NCBI RefSeq assembly: GCF_000003815.2 | Contig: NC_049996.1 | Coordinates: 16,066,258 to 16,130,257 of the forward strand | Direction of reading: 5' to 3' | DNA from: Branchiostoma floridae | Taxonomy: Eukaryota > Chordata > Leptocardii > Amphioxiformes > Branchiostomatidae | Length of the DNA: 64,000 nucleotides | In this document: piece by piece, positions 1 to 11,400 of the stretch | Numbering within the stretch: position 1 is the first letter of the stretch | Layout of the letters: each line of letters opens with the position of its first letter | The notes under the pieces: generated by a model | Seen by the model: only the letters and a program-made list of their open reading frames with translations | Database searches by the model: none | Told to the model about the DNA's origin: nothing | Program-made: the position numbers and the translations under genes

Positions 1-181
1 GACTAACCATATATGGCCAGAAGACTTACCATATATGGCCTGAAGACTAACCATATATGGCCTGAAGACTTACCATATATGACCCGAAGACTTACCATAT
101 ATGGCTTGAAGATTATCATCTATGGCCAGAAGACTTACCATATATGGCCATAACAATACCATATATGGCCAGAAGACTTAC
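1..181 (-). repeat. boundary minisatellite: donor of the DFG exon, ~22-bp unit
   Basis: About nine imperfect 22-bp units, each resembling CATATATGGTAAGTCTTC on the minus strand. The unit starts with the last bases of the exon ending at 182 (ATATATG) followed by its donor GTAAGT. Most copies keep the GTAAGT; some carry GTTAGT or other changes. Confidence 0.85.
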
Positions 182-356
182 CATATATCAGCTTTTCTGC
201 CGTAACCTTCCCCGTTGATGACCTCTGGGCTCATCCAATATGGCGTCCCCGTGACCGTGCGCATTCCGGTGGCGCTGCAGATCGTCTGGATCCGCTTCGA
301 CGCCCCGAAATCTCCCAGCTTCACGTTTCCTGAGGAGTCCCTCAATATATTTGCAC
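182..356 (-). CDS. MAP3K2/3: MAP3K2/3 kinase exon: DFG and activation loop
   Basis: Encodes [40 protein letters not shown] and [18 protein letters not shown]. It carries the DFG motif, the activation-loop Ser/Thr residues and the P+1 loop (GTPYWMSPE). The acceptor is GTTCCCAG; the donor TATATG|GTAAGT splits a Trp codon. Later exons lie outside the window. Confidence 0.95.
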
Positions 357-2427
357 CTGGGAACAACGAGGGGACATGTTAGGGGGTAGGTTCATATATC
401 TGTTGATATATCTATCCCTCGGAAAGGACGTTAAATGGAGGTCCCGTGTCTGGGGAGAGCCATACCCATGCACGTCAAAGATCCCAAATGTGCGATGGTG
501 CGGTGTGCGATGGTGCAAATTCTTCTGTCTGGAGTTGGTGATTCACTACAAATCACCCGGATGGAGGTCTGGCGAACCTCCATACCGTATCAGCCACATG
601 GTGATTTACATCATTCACCCGGACGGGAGACCTGGCGCATCGACGTCTTGTAATTAGCCAGCGAAAGGGTAAGTCACTCCGTAAGGGGCGGTATAACCCT
701 GTCGTGTGTAAGCAGGTTGACTGCCGGATGATGATGAATATATCTAGTTTCCTAGCAACGTGTTTTGGCACTCCCAGTCAGTATAGTCCTACTGCTGGCT
801 CTAGTGTGTCCCATGCAGATAACATGTTGCTATGTAGATAACATGTTGCTATGCAGATATCATGTTGCTATGGAGATATCATGTTGCTATGGAGATATCA
901 TGTTGCTATGCAGATATCATATCTAGATGGCCGTACCTTTGATATCCCTGTGGACGATCATGTTGCTATGCAGATATCATGTTGCTATGCAGATATCATA
1001 TTGCTATGCAGATATCATGTTGCTATGCAGATATCATATTGCTATGCAGATATCATATTGCTATGCAGATATCATATCTAGATGAACGAACCTTTGATAT
1101 CCCTGTGGACGATCATGTTGCTATGCAGATATCATATTGCTATGCAGATATTATGTTGCTATGCAGATATCATGTTGATATGCAGATATCATGTCACTAT
1201 GCAGATATCATATCTAGATGAACGTACCTTTGATATCCCTGTGGACAATCATGTTGCTATGCAGATATCATGTTGCTATGCAGATATCATATTAAGATGA
1301 ACATACCTTTGATATCCCTGTGGACAATCATGTTGCTATGCAGATAGAGAATTCCCTCCAGTATCTGCCGTGTGTATTTCCGTGTTACATTCTCGGTAAG
1401 AGCTCCATACTGTCGGATCTGGTCCTTAACAGAGCCCTACAACAAACAGACAAACAAACAATAGTATTAACATGTGACAACTCATAGAGGGTTAAGGTTT
1501 GAAATATGTAAGTGTGAAACTGAGTATATGTGTGTGTGAATGTGTGTGATTCTATGCTCAAGCCAGGCATGTACTTCACATGTGTGTGCATGTATGTGTG
1601 TGTGTGTCTGTGTGTGTGTGTCTGTGTTGTGTGTGTGTGTGTGTGTGTGACTGTGTGTGTGTGCCTGTGTGTGTGTGTCTGTGTGTGTGTGTCTGTGTGT
1701 TATGTGTTCTCGTGTGTTCTCATGTTTGTTCTCATGTTTGTTCTCATGTTTGTTCTCAAGTGTGTTCTCATGTGAGGGAAGTTAGTACTCACCCCCAGCG
1801 AAGATACAGTGCCTGTTCTCGTGTGTGCCCTCATGTGTGTTCTTGTGTGTGTGTGTGTGAGAGAGACAGAGAGAGAGTATGTGTGAGAGGGAAGTTAGTA
1901 CTCACCCCCGGCATGTACTCCATGAAGACGCAGAGCCTGTTGTCTCATGTATGAGTGTGTGTGTGTGTGTATGTGAGTGTGTGAGCATGCGTGCATGTGT
2001 GCGTGTGTACTCACCCCCAGCATGTACTCCATGAAGATGCAGAGCCTGTTTTGTGCTAGTGTGTGTGTGCATGTGAGTGTGTGTGTGTGTGTGTGTGTAT
2101 GCAAGATTGTGTGAGCATGACAGTGTGTATGTTTGTGTTTTAGTGAGTGTACTCACCCCCGGCATGTACTCCATGAAGATGCAGAGCCTGTTCTCATGTG
2201 TGTGTGTGTGTGTGAGTGTTCTAGTGTGTATGTGTGAGTGTGTGAGAGTATGTGTGTGAGTGTGCTATAATACTCACCCCCGGCATGTACTCCATGAAGA
2301 TGCAGAGCCTATTCTCGTGTGTGTGTGAGTATGTGTGCCTGTGTGTGTACGTGTGTTTGTGTGTACTCACCCCCGGCATGTACTCCATGAAGATGCAGAG
2401 CCTGTTCTGTGTTAGTGTGTGTGTGAG

Positions 2428-2465
<38 letters not shown>

Positions 2466-5400
2466 TATGTATGTGAGTGTGCTATAATGCTTACCCCCGG
2501 CATGTACTCCATGAAGATGCAGAGCCTGTTCTCGTCCTGGATGCAGCCGTAGTACTGAACTATCCTCTCGTGCTGCAGGTTCTTCAACAGCTGGATCTCA
2601 CACTCCAGAGCTTTCACTTCCTGCTGTAAACAACAAACAACAAACAACTTTCACTTCCTGCTGTAAACAACAAACAACTTTCACTTTCTGCTGCACAACA
2701 CAAACAACAACTTTCACTTCCTACTGAACACAGAAAAATTCCTGTTGTAGACAAACAACTTTCACTTCCAGATGCTGTAAACAACAAACAACTTTCAATT
2801 CCTGCTGCACAACACAAACAAAAGCTTTCACTTTCTGCTTCACAACACTAACAACGTTTACTTCCTGCTGCACAACACTAACAACTTTTACTTCCTGCTG
2901 CACAACACTAACAACTTTTACTTCCTGCTGCACAACACTAACAACTTTTACTTCCTGCTGCACGACACAAACAACTTTCACTTCCTGCTGCACAACATAA
3001 ACAACTTTCACTTTCGGGTGCAGAACAACAACTTTCACTTTCTGCTGCACAACAAAAACAACAAAGCTTTCACTTTCTGCTACACAACACAAACAACTTT
3101 CACTTCCAATTGAACAACACAAACAAACAACTTTCACTTTCTGCTAACAGAAATAACTTTCCCTTCTAGCACAACACTCTCAGAACTCTAACACTGCAAT
3201 ACCACAACCAGCAATAGCAGACTGGATCTCACACTCCAGAGCTTTCACTTCCTACTGTAAACAACAAACAACAAACAACTTTCATTTTCTGCTGCACAAC
3301 ACAAACAACTTTCACTTCCAACTGAACAACACACAAAACTTTCTGTTGTAAACAAACAACTTTCACTTTCAGATGTTGTACACAAACAACTTTCACTTCC
3401 AACTGCACAACATAAACAACTACTTTCACTTTCTGATACACATTAAAAACAACTTTCACTTTCTACTGCACAACACAAACAAGAACTTTCACTTCCTTAT
3501 GTACAACACAAACAAGAACTTTCACTGTCTGCTGCACAATGCAAACAACAACTTTCACTTCCTCCCGTAAACAACAAACAACTTTCACTTTCTGCTTCAC
3601 AACACAAACAACTTTCACTTCCTGCTGTAAACAACAAACAACTTTCACTTCCTGCTGCACAACACAAACGACAAACATTTTTCACTGCTTCCTGCAAAAC
3701 ACAAGCAACAAAAAATTTTCATTTCCTTCATAACACTCTCAGAACCCAGGCAGCAGCATCATTAACCAGCAATAACTAGACTGACCTTTGAGGCCTCCAC
3801 GTTTTTGGGGTCGAGGTGGACCTGTTTGAGCGCGAGTTCTCGGCCGGTGTCGGCGTCGTAGCAGAGATACACCTGTCCGAAGGCGCCCTGCCCGAGCAGC
3901 TTGCCCTGTCGCCAGTTGGTGGGAGCTCTCGGTGCTGTGGAAACATGGAAGGTGTTAGGGACCTGCTCATATCAACACACACGTGTGACAAACTGCAGAG
4001 GGTTGGACAATTCCCGATTATCCCAGGCAAGTAAAAGTGCCCATCGAGCAAGCACAGGTCCTACACCACTTGACCGATCGGGCAAGTAAGATTTTTCCAT
4101 GATTGAGATTGCAATATACATACTTGTTACATCTCAAAGTCATGGCATCGAGAATTGGCTACATGGAAACATAGAGCCAATTATAATTAGATGTGGCTTC
4201 CATTGCTGGAAGTGAAAATACATAGAAAAGAAACATAATTCAAATTTTGGGCAAGTGAAAAGTTGGTTTGGGCTAGTAGTAGTGAATTTTTTTATGTACT
4301 TGCCCAATAGGATAAGTACAAAGCTTGTCCAACCCCGCTACTGCTCCTATAACAACTATGCAAACTGCCTAAACCACAGCTGTCACCTTTTCAATCTTGG
4401 GAGGGAAGGTCAAAGGTTAGTACATGAGCAGTCACCATGGCTACGACCTTTCACCTGCCCAGTGGCATACGACCCTTGACCCTTCACCTGAAGTTAGTCC
4501 CATTCTCCCACCAATGGTTTTACACAATAGGAAAGTCATACATGTGGCGGATCCTCGGTTTGCTACCAGCAACATCCACGGCTTTCTCTGGTACGCATTG
4601 TACAGAGCTACTGTGGTGGAATCTCTCCCCGCTACTGCAATATAAACAACACTCATCACGCAGGGCCGAGCTAGCCTAGGGGGTCTCTACTGACAGACTT
4701 ACCCTCCCTGCTACTGCATTACAAACAACACTCATCACGCAAGGCTCGGCTAGCCTAGGGGGTCTCTACTGACAGACTTACCCTCACTGCTACTGCAAGA
4801 CAAACAACACTCATCACGCGGGGCTCGGCAGGCCTAGGGGGTCTCTACTGACAGACTTACATGTACCCTCCCAACTACTGCAATACCACCAACATTTATC
4901 ATGTAAGGTTGGGCTAGCCTTGGGGGTCTCTACTGACAGACTTACCCTCCCTGCTACAGCAATATGCGTGTAAACAACAGTCATCACGCAGGGCTGGGCT
5001 AGCCTAGGGGGTCTCTACTGACAGACTTACCCCATAACCTAGAGCTCCCCACTACTACAATACGAAAAACACTCATCACAGTTGGCTGAATTAACTTAGG
5101 GGGTGTCTACTGACAGACTTACCCTCTCGTCTAGTGAAATACAAACAACACTCATCATGCACTGCTGGGCTAGCCTTGGGGGTCTTTACTGACAAATTCA
5201 ACCCCCCAACTACTGAAATACAGCCAACACTCATCACCCACAGCTGAGCTAGCCTAGGGTGACTTAAATGAGTCACTGACAGACTTTCCAAAGAATACAA
5301 CCAACATTCATCACACATGAGCGGGCTAGCCTAGGGGGTCTCTACTAACAGACTTACATAACCATCATTCACACAACATTCACAACACTCATCATGCGGG

Positions 5401-8400
5401 TAATATCACCATAGGGCATCTTTTCAGACAAGAGAGGTACTACAAGCCTATTTTTGCTTTTACTCAAAGGTCACCACGGAACACGACCGGAAGGTCACTT
5501 CAAGGTGTGACGCGAAGGCCATTCCAAGGTAACAGGTTACATAAGTTTTACACCTAAGGCTAACTGAAAAACTAAAAAACTGAAAAAGCATCTCTTCTCA
5601 CTTACGCATTGAGACCTGCACAACTGCTCACTAGTAAGAGTGAGGACTAACTGACCCAATAGCCGAGTACTCATTTACATGTACTACCGACTCCTTGTTA
5701 TACACTTCTGTTTCCTGTAGAAAATACAGCATGGTTACACATCAATGCTAGTTTACCTTTCTCCACTGGGTAACCTATTTCTATTGCTATTAGATGGTAT
5801 TCATTGATATCAAATCAATGGACGGTTCAAATGGCAATATTTTCAAAATATTGCAGTTTGAAACCACCATGTGCTGACGTGATATCCCTGTTTTCAAAAG
5901 CAACGGATATAGGATATAAAGCAGATAACCGGATGAACTAGCATCACAGGAGTACAATGCAAAACTTTCTTCCAACACAAAGGAATACACAGATCAAACT
6001 TTCAATGACTACTGTATCCCTTTGTGTTGGAAAAAAGTTAAGCATTGTACTATGATAACAAAACAGATAAACTTCCATGATGGTTGAATGTAAGTTCATC
6101 TGTGACGGTAGTCAACATTATGTTACAATTTTAAGACACTATATCCGTAGGCCATTTACATCAGAGCCCACCAACCTTCCCTCAACCGAGACGGGGGCCG
6201 ATACCGACTGCCAAGCACCTTTGACCCTTTAATGACGTCACACTTCCCGTACGGATATGTGACTTAGGCTTTGGGTCATTTCAACTTGAGAAGGATCAGA
6301 GGACTGATCGAAAGCTTGTTGGTAAGCGCTTTCTTTTGTGTACGGATATAGGATCTTAATATTGTAACATACATTTGCATAATTCCACCAGGTGTCATTA
6401 TACCGCCACCTCAAAAAACATTGTTATAGAGGCCTTTTCAAGATCGTCTTCAACACCTAAATATCTGAATTGTATTACATTTAGGATATTTAACATTCGG
6501 TTTCAAGACAATCTTGGGAAGACCTCTATACTAACGTTTTTTGAGGTGGCGGTATTATGGCACCTGGTGGAATTATGATAGTCGATGTTAACATAATCTT
6601 CTATGATCATGGTGTTTAAAAAAAGTAGAAAGCAGCGGCGGTGTGTGCGTCGCGGGCGCGGAACTTACATGACTTACATCTCGCCGGGTTGAGGTCCTGG
6701 AGACTCAGGACGGCAAGGTCGTAATCGCTGTCTCGTCTCTCGGAGTCCGTCACCAGCCCGCTGCTGCTGCTGCTGTTGCTAAGGGAACGCTCGCTGCCCG
6801 ACCTTGGACTGAACGTGCCCACCGGTCTTCTCAAGGTCGGACTGGGCTGCGGTCTTCTCGTTCTGGGGAATGTTTTACGCCCTGCGGAGAAAAACCGGGC
6901 CGTTATACAGGTCCTGGGGCTGAAAGCATACGTTATACAGGTTCTGGAGCAGAAAACACACTTTAATTATACATGTTCTGGGGCAGAAAAACTCCATATC
7001 TATACATGTTCAGGGGCAGAAAACACCCTTATAATTGAAATAAAAATGCAGTTCTTAAATGTTGGGAGATGGACGTTTCTTAGACAAGAGAGATTCCCAG
7101 TTACACACTAGTAGTATTAATATACTAGTACATGTTCTGTAATGAGACAAGAGATTTTAAGTTATACTCTTGCATGTTTTGTAGTGAGATTCTCCATGTC
7201 GCTGTTGGGGAGGTGGTGTGGATGAATTGAGATGACTGGTAAATTAGTGACTAGGTTGATAAGTTAGGGACATGTTTGCGAGGAAAGAAGACTAGCTTTT
7301 CTCACCGTCGCTGTAGTCGTGATGCGGGTTCGTCATGATGGTGGATCTTCTGGGGTACGTTCCACCTTTCCCGGCGCGCTCCACATGGGCCAGCTCGTGT
7401 TCTGGGCAGGGAACAATCAATTGATCAATCAATTAATCAATCAACTAATTAATCAAATAAATAATCAACCAAAACAGAAAGACAAGACACATTGACATCA
7501 GCTCGTGTTCTGGACAGGAAACAATCCAGCGATCCATCAATTTATCAGCCAATCAATCAATCATTCAATCAATTAATTAATCAACCAGAGCAGCTTACTC
7601 CACATGGGCCAGCTCATGCTCTGGGCAGGAAACAATCCAGCAATTTATCAATGAATGAATGAATCAATCAATCAATCGTATCATGTCCAAAATCATATCC
7701 AGTTGCTTGAGTAACTGCTTTTTTTGCGTATCTTATTACCTGGATGTCTGACCTTCATTGACCAATCACTCACTCACTCAATCAATCAATCAATCAATCA
7801 ATAAACAAATTGATCAATCAATCAATGAAACCAGAAAGATAGAACAAACCTGTACATGGGCCAGGTAACAACATCTATCTTATATATCTATTTATGAATC
7901 TTTAACTAAGTTTTACGTAATGCCTTTAGTTAAGTGATTTCCAGGGAAGCCCAAGCAGACTGGAGGCATACACATCCATCATGCACCAGGGCACTGTAAC
8001 ACACCCAGAATGCAACAGGGTAGCAACACCCAGCATGCACCAGGGCAATGTCATACCCAGAATGCACCTGGGCAATGTCACACCCAGAATGCACTAGGGC
8101 ACTGTAAGAGGACCACAAAGTTGAAGGTTGAACAAAGACACAGAGCAAATAGTACGTGAATACTGAACAATATCTATAGATTCTTCATGTTTGCTTTCAC
8201 ATCTTCTTCCCTGACCTTGGAATTGATGTTGCCAATCTATGAATGTATATGCTTTCCGATACATTTTTTCTTCGATCTACGGCACGTTTCTTAATTTTTG
8301 CAGCTGCTTTGTTCGACATTCAGTACGGTTAAAACATTCTCTTTTTGGAAACAGCTGAAAAGTGCAGATGTTATCAATATTTTCAAAGCAACATGTCCTT

Positions 8401-11400
8401 AGTGTAGTTCACAACAGCCTTTGCAGAAATCAGGCTGCAGCCATTTGCTGTGTCCACGGTTCAGCCATATTGGGCCAGGCAAAGCTTCATGTACATGTAG
8501 TTTCTAACCACTGAAAACCACACAGACACGACACGACGTAACAAGAAGTGAGGATGTTTACCTGAGACCCAAGAACGAGGGCCTAAAAACCCAGCTGGCA
8601 GCGGAAAAAAAGACAAAGCGTAAGAGCAGAACTACGGTATCATCAGGGAAATTTCGGCATTTTTCTACGAACCGCTCTAAAAATCATGTTACCACAAATA
8701 CACAATGGTAATCGATGGGTAACAATTATAAAGGGCAATACAATTCATAAAGTGAAAGTACTGGTTTACAAAGTTTACCCTCCTTTGTTTTTCACACGCA
8801 TGTGCTAAACAACATTGTCAATCTCGTTGTGTGAACTTACATAGCAGTGTGTCAGGTTGGGTCAGAAGCATGAGGAAACAGCACAACATTAGTACAACAA
8901 CAACACAGTACTGTGACAATATCAGTGTTCTCGCCAGGATTTCTTTCACAGCGTATGTAGAGGCATCTTAGTACTGCAAAGCCATGTGGTGAGTAATGCA
9001 GAAGTGAGCATTGTAGGGGGTCTGGGAGAATCCTCCCCTTGGAAGTTTTAAAGTTTTTAACCATCAGAAACAACATTTTGCTATATTTTGAGAGCCAAAT
9101 TTAGTAACATAAAGCCAACATTTTTAACCCTTTGTTCTAAAACAACAGAAAAGCCCCATACACTGGTTGAAACATAGCATAGGGGCCAAAATCACAACAT
9201 AGAGCCAAAATCACAGCATAGGGGCAAAAATCTCAGCATAGGGACCTCAATCACAGCATAGGAGCCAAAATCACAGTGTAGGAGCCCGCTATGCTGAAAA
9301 GGCCTGGCGAGACCACTGAATATTAGTAATATAACAACACATTACTAACAACATATTTTGGGTTTTACATTTGTACAAGAGCTTGAATATTTGCTGCAAC
9401 AACTTGTATTCAAATTGTAGATCAATCCTCACTTGAGACTTTACTTATTACAAAGATAAGTCCCTTGACTCCTTAAGAAAACAGACTTACCGCCAAGGAA
9501 CTCGTCTGAGAAGGCAGAGGAGCTCTTGGTCCGACTCATCCGTAGTCTGTTATAGTAGCTGTCACTACTGGCAGAAAGGAGAAGTCAGTCCAACGAACAG
9601 AGAACAATAGGTACAACAATACAACAAACATAATTTTACATTAATTGCAAAAGTATTTCTATTTATGCCATAGGTTCAGACCTGCACCTGAACCTCTGGA
9701 CCCGAGTCCAGACCAAACATAAACAAGAGGTTCGGTATGCAGCACTTCTTCAAGGTGTTTAGGACAAAAGATTTATTACTTAATAGACAGGACTTGTGCC
9801 ACTCATGTGCTTGTTTTATAAATGCTATATCAATGTTATTGACAATAAAGTTTAACCATTTTGCTTCTCTGACTCACGTGGCTTATTCAGTTATTACAGG
9901 AACCAACCATGCCTTGTGACACCATACACACCTCAAGACAAGCCATTACCCATATACTGTGCCCCCAAATTGCCCATATAAAGCGATTCCGTACCTTAGT
10001 CTGTCGAGCGAGGCAGAACTGCCCGAGTTTTCTGGACTACTGTACTCCAGAGGGTCGACCGACTAGAACAGAGAAGACATAATTAGAAATAAGGAATGCT
10101 CCTTCACACTTAAGACATCAGAAGACCCTTGAAATAAGAAAGTGGGTGCCTGCAAGACAATACAAACAAGACATTGGGTGTTTGAAAGACATTAGAAACT
10201 AGCGTGGCAACATTTTCAAGAAAATGCAGGATGTTTCCCTTACAGTAATATATAGCATTTGGCTCAGCCCTAAGGCTTCGCCAAGAAAAAGACCACTTTA
10301 CATTAGCTGCAGTATTTTGAAATTGCTGATATTTTGTTCATATTTGCTCTAACAGCTGATATGCCAATGCCAAAGGCAAATCTAAGCTCTGATGGTTCAG
10401 AACAGAACCTTCGGGAAATATAATAAGACAGTTTATCTCTGTAAGGTAAGAATCGGCAGCTCCTAGACACCATAAGATTAGACACTGGACATTAGACAGT
10501 GGGTGTCTGAAATAAGAAAGAGGGTATCTGTAAGACATTAGAAATAAGACGTGGGCGTAAGCCAAGAATTGCCATCCCCTTACCTCTGAGTCCAGACTTG
10601 ACTCAGGTATGAGGTGCCCTCCCCCTCGATGGAAGTGTAGGGGATGTAGCCCGTGTGTGTGTAAGACATTAGAAATAAGACACTGGGTGTCTGCAAGGTG
10701 AGAATTGCCATCTCCTTACCTCCGAGTCCAGACTTGACTCAGGTATGAAGGTGCCCTCCCCTTCGATGGAAGTGTAGGAACTACTGTGTCGCACTTCAGA
10801 GTCGGGGATGTAGCCAGTGTGTGTGTGTAAGACATTAGAAATAAGACACTGGGTGTCTGCAAGGTAAGAATCCCCATGTCCTTACCTCCGAGTCCAGACT
10901 TGACTCAGGTATGAAGGTTCCCTCCCCCTCGATGGAAGTGTAGGAACTACTGTGTCGCACTTCGGAGTCGGGGATGTAGCCCGGAGGCGGAGACTGTCGA
11001 TCCGTCTTCTTCTTGGTGGCGTCCGTGGTGGACTTGGACCTGGAGATGGGCACCGGTTTGGTACCCGTGGTCTGTGGGAGACAGGTTGGGGAGGTGAATA
11101 CAGTTAGGTTAGGGAAGTAAATACAGTCAGGTTGGGGATGTTAACACAGTCAAACCTGACCAAGATGACCACACAAGGGACCAGTGCACCAGTTTGGTAC
11201 CCGTGGTCTGTGGGAGACAGGTTGGGGAGGTGAATACATGAATGAATGAAGACCTTTATTTATTGTACATGAATGTAAGTTCATCTATGACAGTAGTCAA
11301 CATTATGTTACAATTCTTAACTTTACATCCGTACACAAACTAAAGCCCTTACCAACAAGCTTCTGACCAGTCTTCTGAACCCTATTAAGTTGAAAGAGGC

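Noticed and set aside
388..745. Possible CRISPR-like or regular spaced repeats at the window start
   Set aside because: The genome is animal; the repeats have no constant spacer structure and are explained by minisatellites and SINE-like DNA.
851..1300. Open plus-strand frames of 72-80 codons ([13 protein letters not shown] repeats)
   Set aside because: They are translations of the short tandem repeat derived from the MAP3K exon donor on the other strand; no splice or start context.
1530..2476. Cys/Val-rich and His/Thr-rich frames
   Set aside because: They are readings of (TG)n/(CA)n simple repeats.
2721..3700. Frames rich in [10 protein letters not shown] on the minus strand
   Set aside because: Products of the acceptor-derived minisatellite; they repeat the first codons of the true exon (QQEVK) without being coding.
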